Positions 53,413 to 60,641 of a stretch of DNA of 60,641 nucleotides are shown here, in pieces. Origin of the DNA: Methylocystaceae bacterium. GTDB taxonomy: Bacteria; Pseudomonadota; Alphaproteobacteria; Rhizobiales; Beijerinckiaceae. The stretch spans positions 1 through 60,641 of the forward strand of contig WSXZ01000057.1 in NCBI GenBank assembly GCA_009773555.1, in the 5' to 3' direction. The notes beneath the pieces are model-generated. The model did not search any database. It saw nothing but the letters and a program-made list of their open reading frames with translations, and was not told where the DNA came from. Within the stretch, counting starts at the first letter, position 1, and each line of letters begins with the position of its first letter. The position numbers and the translations under genes are program-made.

Positions 53413-54909
53413 TCAGCTCGCCTCCGCCAGCAGCGACAGTTGCGCGCGGTTTTCGCCGACGAGGTCGGTCAGCGACGTCGGATAATCCCCGGTGAAGCAG
53501 TGGTCGGTGAACTGCGGCCGGATGGGATCTCGGCGTTCGTAGCCCATGGCGCGGTAGATGCCGTCGACCGACAGGAAGCCAAGCGAGTCGCAGCCGATAT
53601 ACTCGCGCATTTCATCGAGCGTATGCGTCGCGGCGAGCAGATTCTCCTTCTGCGGCGTATCGATGCCGTAGTAGTCCGGATTGGTGATCGGCGGCGATGA
53701 AATCAGGAAATGCACTTCCGTCGCGCCGGCGTCGCGCATCATCTGCACGATTTTCACCGAGGTCGTGCCGCGCACCACGGAATCGTCGATAAGGATCACG
53801 CGCTTGCCGGCGACGACACAGCGATTGGCGCTGTGTTTCATGCGCACGCCGAAATCGCGGGCGATCTGCGTGGGCTCGATGAAGGTGCGTCCGACATAGT
53901 GATTGCGGATAATGCCGAGTTCGAACGGCACGCCTGATTGCTGCGAATAGCCGAGCGCGGCCGGAACCCCGGAGTCCGGCACCGGCACCACGACGTCCGC
54001 CTCGATCAGGCGCTCGCGCGCCAGCTCGGCGCCCATCGCCTTGCGCACCTCATAGACCGGACGGCCATGGACGATGGAATCGGGACGGGCGAAATAGATA
54101 TATTCGAAGATGCAGGGGCGCATCGGCTGCGGCGGAAACGGCCGCAAGCTCTGAATGCCGTCCTCGGAGATAATGACGATCTCGCCATTCATCACGTCGC
54201 GCACGAAGCGCGCGCCGATGATGTCGAGCGCGCAAGTCTCCGACGCGAGAATATATTTTCCGTTGAATTCGCCGATGACGAGCGGCCGGATGCCGAGCGG
54301 ATCGCGCGCGCCGATCAGCTTCTTGTTGGTGAGCGCGACAAGCGAATAGGCGCCTTCGATCGAGCGAAGCGCTTCGATGAAACGGTCGATGAGCAGCGGC
54401 CTGCGGCTGCGCGCCACGAGATGAAGGATGACCTCGGTGTCCGAAGTCGACTGGAAAATCGCGCCTTCGCGAATCAGTTCGCGGCGCAGCGTCTGGGCAT
54501 TGGTGAGGTTGCCGTTGTGGGCGACCGCGAAGCCGCCCGTGTTCAACTCCGCGAACAGCGGCTGCACGTTGCGCAGCATGGTTTCGCCGGTGGTGGCGTA
54601 GCGCACATGCCCGATCGCCGCGGCGCCGGGCAGGCGCTTGATGGTGTTTTCTTGAGAGAAGTGATCGCCGACCAGTCCCAGTCGGCGCTCGCCATGAAAG
54701 CGGCCGCCGTCAAAGCTGACGATGCCGGCCGCCTCTTGGCCTCGATGCTGCAGGGCGTGCAAGCCCAAGGCGGCGATCGCTGCGGCGTCCGGCAGATCGA
54801 AGACGCCGAAAACGCCGCAGTATTCGCGAAGCCTGTCGCCGTCGAGATCGTCTGTCGCGTTAATCTCGCGCGATGAGGATCGCTGAAGATCCTCGGCGGC
54901 CTCGGTCAT
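53413..54909 (-). CDS. purF: Amidophosphoribosyltransferase
   Basis: The 498-residue protein has a 30-residue propeptide, then Cys31 in REYCGVFGVFD, the N-terminal nucleophile of the glutaminase domain (GLHALQHRGQEAAGIVSFDG). The phosphoribosyltransferase motif is VILIDDSVVRGTTS. It commits PRPP to purine synthesis by making phosphoribosylamine. Four Cys for an Fe-S cluster, as in the Bacillus-type enzyme, appear partly present. cvpA precedes it by 100 bases on the same strand, as in most bacteria. Confidence 0.97.
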   Translation of the reverse strand: MTEAAEDLQRSSSREINATDDLDGDRLREYCGVFGVFDLPDAAAIAALGLHALQHRGQEAAGIVSFDGGRFHGERRLGLVGDHFSQENTIKRLPGAAAIGHVRYATTGETMLRNVQPLFAELNTGGFAVAHNGNLTNAQTLRRELIREGAIFQSTSDTEVILHLVARSRRPLLIDRFIEALRSIEGAYSLVALTNKKLIGARDPLGIRPLVIGEFNGKYILASETCALDIIGARFVRDVMNGEIVIISEDGIQSLRPFPPQPMRPCIFEYIYFARPDSIVHGRPVYEVRKAMGAELARERLIEADVVVPVPDSGVPAALGYSQQSGVPFELGIIRNHYVGRTFIEPTQIARDFGVRMKHSANRCVVAGKRVILIDDSVVRGTTSVKIVQMMRDAGATEVHFLISSPPITNPDYYGIDTPQKENLLAATHTLDEMREYIGCDSLGFLSVDGIYRAMGYERRDPIRPQFTDHCFTGDYPTSLTDLVGENRAQLSLLAEAS

Positions 54910-55008
54910 GCTTCGTCCCCCGTGACGCGCCGCCGCTCAGCATTCCCAAACGACCGGGCGTCGTATTCCCGTCATATGTGCCAGCGGCGGGGCCCATCCG
55001 CAAGACCA

Positions 55009-55644
55009 TCATTCAGGCTTATCGCCCGACGCCGGCGCCGCCTCAGCCGGCGCCTCGGAGCTTGCGTCGGTCGGCGCAGGCTGAATCTTGTCCGGCTCGA
55101 CGTCGGCCGGCGGCTCCTCATTCGTCGGAGCGCCCTTCTTCGCCTTGATCTTGGCGACGAGGCTATCGATGTCGTCGGGCAGCATTTCGCGCAGCTTCTC
55201 GCCGCCAGCCGTGAGGAAGGGCTTGGCGCGTGCGTCCTTGACCCATTCCGGCTGATTGGTTTCGGGCACGAGCCAGCTGTAAAAGACGAAGGCGACCACG
55301 GCGAGGAGGGCGCCGCGAACGGCGCCGAACAGGAAGCCGAGCGTGCGATCGAGCGCGCCGACCTTCGAATCGAGGATGACGTCCGAGAGCTTCACCGTGA
55401 CGAGAGAAACAGCGATCAAAGCGACGAAGAACACCGAGGCCACGGAAGCTGCGAGAGCGATCTCGTCCTTGCTGACGTATGGTTTGATGTAGGGCAGGGC
55501 GAGCGGATAAAAGAAATACGCCGCAGCCGCGGCCGCAACCCAGGACAGGATTGCAAGGACTTCACGGGTGAAGCCGCGCAAAAGAGCGAGCATCCCCGAA
55601 ATCAGAACGACGGTAATCACAGCCAAATCAAGATATGATGGCAT
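55009..55644 (-). CDS. cvpA: CvpA-family membrane protein
   Basis: The 211-residue protein has four hydrophobic segments (YLDLAVITVVLISGMLALLRGF, EVLAILSWVAAAAAAYFFYPLALPYI, ALAASVASVFFVALIAVSLVTV, GFLFGAVRGALLAVVAFVFYSWLV), the CvpA fold. GALDRTLGFLFGAVRG is the conserved loop. A Pro/Ala/Asp-rich tail follows. In E. coli the homologue affects colicin V production and envelope robustness; the exact activity is unknown. It is cotranscribed with purF. Confidence 0.88.
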   Translation of the reverse strand: MPSYLDLAVITVVLISGMLALLRGFTREVLAILSWVAAAAAAYFFYPLALPYIKPYVSKDEIALAASVASVFFVALIAVSLVTVKLSDVILDSKVGALDRTLGFLFGAVRGALLAVVAFVFYSWLVPETNQPEWVKDARAKPFLTAGGEKLREMLPDDIDSLVAKIKAKKGAPTNEEPPADVEPDKIQPAPTDASSEAPAEAAPASGDKPE

Positions 55645-55859
55645 CGCTAGCCCCTTGCTTGTTCGCCCCGAGCTCTGAACGCTTCTGAATGGGCTGTTGG
55701 CCGACTTCCGGGCGGCATCCGCACGACCCTCTCCAGAACCTGTGTCAACTTTGCGCCGCCGCGGGTAGGCAAGCGTCGGTCCGGCAGGCGTCTCGCTTTC
55801 GCACTGGCAGCCTTCTAACGCATCTTGAGGCTAGCCGGAAACACTAATGCGCGACCTCG

Positions 55860-57260
55860 TTAGCCGCGCGCGATCGTTCTTTCGCGCGTCGATATGCGGG
55901 CGATCGCGGCGACGAGGCCGCCGACGTCCGCGCAGGGACGGATCGTGACGCCGGAGCCGCGCCCGTCATCGGAAATCTGTTGGGATTGCGGGACGACGGC
56001 GTGATGGAAACCGAGTTTGCCCGACTCGCGCAGTCGCATGCCGGCGTGAATGACGGGCCGCACGGCGCCGGAGAGCCCGATTTCGCCGAAAAAGCACATG
56101 TCGGGCGGCAGGACGGCGCCGGTAAGCGACGAGACGAGCGCAGCGGCCGCGGCGAGATCGGCGGCCGGCTCGTGGGCTCGAAATCCCCCCGCGACATTCA
56201 GATAGACGTCGTGCATGCCAAGCTTCAGCCCGCCATGCGCTTCGAGCACGGCCAGGATCATGGACAGCCGATTCTGGTCGAACCCGACCACGGCGCGTCG
56301 CGGCGTGCCCAGCGATGTCGGCGCGACGAGCGCCTGGATTTCGATCAGTAGCGGACGCTGCCCCTCCATGCCGGCGACGACCGCGGCGCCCGGCGCGCCA
56401 GAGTCGCGGCCAGCGAGAAAAAGCGCCGACGGATTGGCGACTTCGGCGAGCCCGAGGCTAGTCATCTCGAAGACGCCAATCTCGCCTGTCGCGCCAAAAC
56501 GATTCTTGGAGGCGCGCAGCATGCGGAAATGATGCGCGCCGTCGCCCTCGAAGGACAGGACGGCGTCGACCATGTGTTCGACGACGCGCGGACCTGCGAC
56601 CTGCCCGTCCTTGGTGACATGGCCCACGAGAACGATCGTCGAACCCGTCGTCTTGGCGTGGCGCAGGAGCGCCTGGGCGCTCGCGCGCACCTGCGTCACC
56701 GTTCCAGGCGCCGACTCCGCCATGTTGGTGTGCATCGTCTGTATCGAATCGATGACGATCAACGCCGGGCGGGCGCCTGTCGCGCAGGTGGCGAGAATGT
56801 CCTCGACCTGAGTTGCGGCGGCCAACTCCACCGGCGCATCGGCGAGATTGAGCCTGGTCGCGCGCAGGCGCACCTGGGCGACGGCCTCCTCGCCCGAAAT
56901 ATAGACGACGCGCGCGCCGCGGCGCGCCAAAGTCGCGCAGGCCTGGATGAGCAGAGTGGATTTGCCAATGCCAGGCTCGCCGCCGAGCAGCAGCACTGAG
57001 CCCGGCACGAAGCCGCCGCCGGTGACACGGTCGAATTCGTCGATTCCTGTCGCAATTCTTGGCGCCGCCCGGCCTTCGCCAGCCAGCCCCTCGAGTTCGA
57101 AGACGCGGCCGCGCGCGGCGCGGCGGGAAACGGCGGGCGCGCCGGCCTCCGACTCTTCAACGAGGCTGTTCCACTCGCCGCAGGAGTCACAGCGACCTTG
57201 CCACCGCGACGCGACGGCGCCGCAGTTTTGACAGACGTAGACCGCGCGGCTTTTGGCCAT
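55860..57260 (-). CDS. radA: DNA repair protein RadA
   Basis: The product has 466 residues from ATG 57260; the longer ORF's 110-residue extension lacks support. It has the zinc finger CQNCGAVASRWQGRCDSCGEW (Cys10, 13, 24, 27), Walker A GGEPGIGKSTLL, Walker B ALIVIDSIQT and the RadA-specific KNRFG. A Lon-like C-terminal domain ends in the expected place (AADLAAAAALVSSLTG). RadA is a RecA-like helicase that extends D-loops during recombination. It lies upstream of cvpA on the same strand. Confidence 0.96.
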   Translation of the reverse strand: MAKSRAVYVCQNCGAVASRWQGRCDSCGEWNSLVEESEAGAPAVSRRAARGRVFELEGLAGEGRAAPRIATGIDEFDRVTGGGFVPGSVLLLGGEPGIGKSTLLIQACATLARRGARVVYISGEEAVAQVRLRATRLNLADAPVELAAATQVEDILATCATGARPALIVIDSIQTMHTNMAESAPGTVTQVRASAQALLRHAKTTGSTIVLVGHVTKDGQVAGPRVVEHMVDAVLSFEGDGAHHFRMLRASKNRFGATGEIGVFEMTSLGLAEVANPSALFLAGRDSGAPGAAVVAGMEGQRPLLIEIQALVAPTSLGTPRRAVVGFDQNRLSMILAVLEAHGGLKLGMHDVYLNVAGGFRAHEPAADLAAAAALVSSLTGAVLPPDMCFFGEIGLSGAVRPVIHAGMRLRESGKLGFHHAVVPQSQQISDDGRGSGVTIRPCADVGGLVAAIARISTRERTIARG

Positions 57261-57324
57261 GTATGCTTGGCGCATGACGCGCCGACGCTTGTCAAGCGGG
57301 TAAGCGCGCCCGCCGGCGCGAGCG

Positions 57325-57678
57325 TCACTCGTCGCCGTTGATTCTCGCACGCATGATGTTGGATGGCTTGAAGGAGACGACCAGCCGCGCCGAAATCTTG
57401 GCGCCTGCGCCAGTCTTCGGATTGCGTCCCAGCCGCTCCTTCTTTGAGCGCACAACAAAGGCGCCAAAGGACGAGAGCTTGACGTCTTCGCGCGCGACGA
57501 TGCGCTCGAAGATCTCTTCCAGCACCATTTCGACGTATTTCGCGGACTCCGCCCGCGGGACTCCGACTTTCCGATGGATTGCGTCTGCAAGGTCCGAACG
57601 GGTTACGGTGCCCCGGCTCGCCATGCGCTCTTCTATCGCTTCGCCGATGGGCTTAGCGGTCGCGTCCCCCTTGGCCAT
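57325..57678 (-). CDS. ihfA: Integration host factor alpha subunit
   Basis: This 117-residue protein has TVTRSDLADAIHRKVGVPRAESAKYVEMVLEEIFERIV, KLSSFGAFVVRSKKERLGRNPKTG with the DNA-bending Arg-Asn-Pro, and RLVVSFKPSNIMRARING. IHF bends DNA at specific sites for recombination, replication and transcription, together with IhfB. The N-terminus is about 18 residues longer than E. coli IhfA. It lies downstream of fabH as in other alphaproteobacteria, though 246 AT-leaning bases separate them. Confidence 0.92.
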   Translation of the reverse strand: MAKGDATAKPIGEAIEERMASRGTVTRSDLADAIHRKVGVPRAESAKYVEMVLEEIFERIVAREDVKLSSFGAFVVRSKKERLGRNPKTGAGAKISARLVVSFKPSNIMRARINGDE

Positions 57679-57924
57679 TTTTTGCCCTACAATTCATTAA
57701 AAACGACGGTCGTGGGCTGTCCGGAGCGCGCCGGGGGGACGACGGGGCGCGATCAGGGGCGGCGCGTTAGCGCTCCGAAACCCGCCCACAGCGGGAATTC
57801 GCCACCGGCTATTGTCGGAATTTTTCAGAATTGAATGAGGAAATCAAGCGCAGGTTGTAACCGCGCGTGCAATATTTCTTACCAATATTTGCTTACATTG
57901 AAATAGTTGTTGTATTACGCCAGC

Positions 57925-58914
57925 TTACCAGCGTATCAGCGCCGATCCCCAGGTAAAGCCGCCCCCGACAGCTTCAAGCATGACGAGATCGCCCTGTTTA
58001 ATTCGTCCGTCCGCCGCGGCGACGGCCAAAGCCAGGGGCACCGACGCGGCGGAGGTGTTGCCGTGCAAATGCACGGTGGCGATGATCTTTTCCGGCGCAA
58101 TCCCAAGCTTTTGCGCCGACATGTCGATGATTCGGCGATTCGCCTGATGCGGCACGAACCAATCGAGATCCTCGGGGGTCAGTCCCGTCGCGGCGAAAGC
58201 GTCCTTGACGACGTCGGTGACTTGGCCAACCGCGAAGCGGAACACCTCTTTCCCCTCCATACGCAGATGGCCGACGGTTTGAGTCGCGGAAGGGCCGCCG
58301 TCGACATGGAGTTTCGCGCGATGGCGTCCGTCGGAGCGCAGGTGAGTCGTCAACACGCCGCGCTCGTCTGATCCGCCCTGCGACGGTCGCGCCTCGAGCA
58401 CCATCGCGCCGGCGCCGTCGCCAAACAGCACGCAGGTCGTTCGGTCGGTCCAATCGATGATCCTGGAGAAGGTCTCGGCGCCGATCACAAGCGCGCGCTT
58501 GTGCGAACCCGAGCGCAGAAATTTCTCCGCGGTCGCGACGGCGAAAACGAATCCCGAGCAGACCGCCTGCAGATCAAACGCGACGCCATGCGTAATGCCG
58601 AGAGCCGCTTGAATCTGCGTCGCTGTTGACGGGAAGGTCCAGTCGGGAGTCGACGTCGCCACGACGATCAGGTCGATGTCTTTCGCGGCAATGCCGGCGT
58701 TGGCGAGCGCATCGCGCGCGGCCATTTCCCCGAGCATCGACGTCGTCTCGCCTTCCGCGGCGATATGGCGCTCCTTGATTCCAGTCCGCTGCACAATCCA
58801 CTCGTCGCTCGTATCGACGAGCTTGGACAGTTCGGCGTTGCTGAGCGTCTTCGCCGGCAAATAGGCGCCCACGCCGAGAACGACGGAACGCAGTTGAGGC
58901 ATGCTTGTCGTCAC
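57925..58914 (-). CDS. fabH: 3-oxoacyl-ACP synthase III
   Basis: The 329-residue protein starts at GTG 58914, overlapping the plsX stop, with GGAAG in place; ATG 58902 is an alternative. Catalytic residues are seen: Cys119 in LQAVCSGF, His in VPHQANRRI and Asn in [15 protein letters not shown]. It condenses acetyl-CoA with malonyl-ACP to start fatty-acid synthesis. The plsX-fabH-ihfA order is conserved in the group. Confidence 0.96.
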   Translation of the reverse strand: MTTSMPQLRSVVLGVGAYLPAKTLSNAELSKLVDTSDEWIVQRTGIKERHIAAEGETTSMLGEMAARDALANAGIAAKDIDLIVVATSTPDWTFPSTATQIQAALGITHGVAFDLQAVCSGFVFAVATAEKFLRSGSHKRALVIGAETFSRIIDWTDRTTCVLFGDGAGAMVLEARPSQGGSDERGVLTTHLRSDGRHRAKLHVDGGPSATQTVGHLRMEGKEVFRFAVGQVTDVVKDAFAATGLTPEDLDWFVPHQANRRIIDMSAQKLGIAPEKIIATVHLHGNTSAASVPLALAVAAADGRIKQGDLVMLEAVGGGFTWGSALIRW

Positions 58915-59987
58915 TGAGCGGCTTCCCGGGGAGGACTGGTTGAATCGGCGCCGTCCTGCCCCTCGAGGCGGTGCGCCAGCGCGACAGTGTCGCGAATACG
59001 ATTGAGAAGGTCGCTGCCGGCCATCTCGTGGCCGATCTCGACAGCCCGCGCGAAGCCGACCGAATCGGCGCTGCCGTGGCTCTTGATGACGATTCCTTCG
59101 AGCCCGAGGAACACCCCGCCATTTGTCGCCCGCGTGTCCACCTTCGCCCGGAGATCACGGAAGGCGCCGCGCGCCAGAAGATAGCCGAGCTTGGCGAGCA
59201 GCGAGCCGCTCATCGCCTCTTTGAGATAGGCGGAGACCTGCGCCGCGGTTCCCTCGGCGGTTTTAAGGGCGATGTTTCCGGTAAAGCCCTCGGTGACCAC
59301 AACATCGACGACGCCTTTGCCGATGCCGTCGCCCTCCATGAAGCCCCGATAATCGAAGCCCGGCAGGTTGAGGTCGCGCAGCAGGGTCGATGCGGCCTTA
59401 ACTTCCTCTATGCCTTTGATTTCTTCGGTGCCGACGTTGAGCAGGCCGACGGTGGGGCGCTCAAGTCCCAGGATGACCCGCGCCATCGCCGCGCCCATGA
59501 TCGCAAGATCGACGAGGTGGCTGGCGTTGGCGCCCATCGAGGCGCCCACGTCGAGCACGACGGACTGGCCCCTTAGCGTCGGCCAAAGGCAGGCGAGCGC
59601 GGGACGATCGACGCGCGCCATCGTATGCAGGCAGATTTTCGCCATGGCCATGAGCGCGCCGGTGTTGCCGGCTGAAACCGCGACATCGGCGTCGCCTTTC
59701 TTGACCGCTTCGATCGCGAGCCACATCGACGAGACCCGCCGCCCGTAGCGCAGCGCCTGGCTCGGTTTGTCGTCCATGCGGATCGACACCGAAGAGTGGC
59801 GCACGTCGGCGCACTCGGCGAGGCGCGGATGCCGCTGAAGCTGCGCGCGGATGGCCGGCTCGTCGCCGATCAATAGAAAGCGGCTCTCGGGACGTCGTTC
59901 GAGCGCGTTGGCGGCGCCCGCGATGGTCACCTTCGGACCAAAATCGCCGCCCATCGCGTCGAGCGCGATCCGAATAGTTTGCGGCAT
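58911..59987 (-). CDS. plsX: Phosphate acyltransferase PlsX
   Basis: The product has 358 residues from ATG 59987; the 51-residue upstream extension is not family sequence. It begins [20 protein letters not shown] and has [48 protein letters not shown] and [18 protein letters not shown]. PlsX makes acyl-phosphate from acyl-ACP for phosphatidic-acid synthesis, linking it functionally to plsC. It lies between the YceD-like gene and fabH. Confidence 0.96.
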   Translation of the reverse strand: MPQTIRIALDAMGGDFGPKVTIAGAANALERRPESRFLLIGDEPAIRAQLQRHPRLAECADVRHSSVSIRMDDKPSQALRYGRRVSSMWLAIEAVKKGDADVAVSAGNTGALMAMAKICLHTMARVDRPALACLWPTLRGQSVVLDVGASMGANASHLVDLAIMGAAMARVILGLERPTVGLLNVGTEEIKGIEEVKAASTLLRDLNLPGFDYRGFMEGDGIGKGVVDVVVTEGFTGNIALKTAEGTAAQVSAYLKEAMSGSLLAKLGYLLARGAFRDLRAKVDTRATNGGVFLGLEGIVIKSHGSADSVGFARAVEIGHEMAGSDLLNRIRDTVALAHRLEGQDGADSTSPPREAAQ

Positions 59988-60136
59988 TTGACCCGTTTCT
60001 CCCGACTGCGCGCCTGGATCCGCCTTAATTCTTGGCCGGCCTTTGTGACGCGTCCGAGAAGCGCGTTCGCGCTCCCGCCCTTGCGGGCGACTTGCCATTT
60101 GCTGGCCATAGGCGCAAGTGCCTATTCTGTCTCGCC

Positions 60137-60641
60137 TCAAGCCTCGCGGCGCGGTTTGAGCCGTCCCAGGGTGGCGAAAGGCGAGACTGCCTGAGTTCCG
60201 TCCCCAGGTTGCGGTTCGACAAAATTTGCCCCTGGCTTGCGCGGATAGGGATCAAGCGCCAGCGTGAAGAACTCGGAAACGACGGCGCCGAGATCGACAA
60301 TTCCGCCGATCAATGGATCAGGCGGATCCTCGTCCAACGTGATTTCAGTCATCTCTTCGTGTCGCCTTCGGCTGCGCGGCGACTCGTCCCGCGGCGGCGC
60401 AAAGCGCATCTGGATGGGTTCGACAAGCTCCGAGTCGAACTCCTCGAGCGTCGTGACGCAGGTTTGCCGAATGCGCGCGCGCAACTCTCCTTCGATCTCC
60501 AATCCGCCTCCGCGCCGTTGCCGCGCGCGCAGCTCTGCTTGAAGCGAATGGACAGCGGGCAGCGCATTGTGCTGCGCCAGTGCGGCGCACTCGGCCGGCG
60601 TCGCCCGGATGTCGACGTCGAGACCTTCGGACGGCACTTCA
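60137..60641 (-). CDS. YceD/DUF177-family protein, 5' end cut by window edge
   Basis: About 167 residues are visible; the frame stays open to the edge ([23 protein letters not shown]), so the start lies outside the window. [30 protein letters not shown] and [39 protein letters not shown] match DUF177. In other bacteria YceD sits before rpmF or plsX; its proposed role is in 23S rRNA biogenesis. In alphaproteobacteria it typically precedes plsX, as here. Confidence 0.87.
   Translation of the reverse strand, partial: EVPSEGLDVDIRATPAECAALAQHNALPAVHSLQAELRARQRRGGGLEIEGELRARIRQTCVTTLEEFDSELVEPIQMRFAPPRDESPRSRRRHEEMTEITLDEDPPDPLIGGIVDLGAVVSEFFTLALDPYPRKPGANFVEPQPGDGTQAVSPFATLGRLKPRREA

Noticed and set aside
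1-60641. CRISPR arrays, tRNA or rRNA genes, prophage, transposases
   Set aside because: No evenly spaced direct repeats with spacers, no cloverleaf or T-loop signals, no rRNA blocks and no recognisable transposase, integrase or phage structural genes were seen. The repeats present are dispersed palindromes.

Overview
The window reads as chromosomal DNA of a GC-rich alphaproteobacterium of the order Hyphomicrobiales (Rhizobiales). Gene orders typical of that group are present: yceD-plsX-fabH-ihfA, radA-cvpA-purF, NDUFA12-DUF2155-aat-accC-accB-aroQ-dsbA, and a CDP-alcohol transferase-perM-hda-ppk-ppx-rnd run. Two MxaD-type proteins beside a YVTN beta-propeller point to a methylotroph. With the likely ornithine-lipid acyltransferase at the left edge and the B12-dependent ribonucleotide reductase, a type II methanotroph or relative (Methylocystis/Methylosinus/Beijerinckiaceae) is my best guess. 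This is inference, not proof.

Layout. 1-7 kb: the end of an OlsB-like gene, a secreted protein, an AT-rich ImmA/IrrE-type peptidase gene, nrdJ, and an AT-rich DUF6338 gene with a small partner. 7-12 kb: plsC, a PHB-depolymerase-like esterase under a ribbon-helix-helix regulator, two mxaD-like genes and a beta-propeller, broken up by three kinds of interspersed palindromic repeat. 12-23 kb: an FAD monooxygenase, a complex I accessory subunit, aat, fatty-acid initiation (accCB), aroQ, a DsbA-like protein and lptD/lptG. 23-33 kb: pepA and holC, separated by an AT-rich insert, then a translationally coupled chain of methyltransferase, ABC transporter, CDP-alcohol transferase, PerM-like permease and Hda. 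33-46 kb: ppk1-ppx, an Ntn-type amidase, rnd, a TPR protein, bcp, a large YhdP/AsmA-like protein and tyrS. 46-60.6 kb: an AbrB-VapC toxin-antitoxin pair, an MBOAT/AlgX-like O-acetylation pair, a damaged ecsC, a DUF992 protein, SDR, Uma2, purF, cvpA, radA, ihfA, fabH, plsX and the start of a YceD gene.

The most striking observation is a set of genes that each appear to have lost a few tens of bases internally. nrdJ has its C-terminal cysteine tail out of frame. accB lacks about 16 residues of the biotinyl domain. An ABC ATPase and an ecsC gene are frameshifted across similar gaps. pepA has a replaced C-terminus, and lptF is missing beside lptG. Either this genome is decaying or the assembly carries systematic short deletions; reads across the junctions would decide.

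Other structures of interest are a four-half-site operator with an exact 11-bp period at 9402-9439, a 108-bp interspersed repeat sitting in frame inside the MBOAT gene, and repeats that supply start codons for two neighbouring secreted proteins. I found no CRISPR array, tRNA, rRNA, prophage or obvious transposase. I see no convincing complete new system. The AT-rich DUF6338 pair, the solo ImmA-like protein and the AT-rich membrane protein are the best unknowns.
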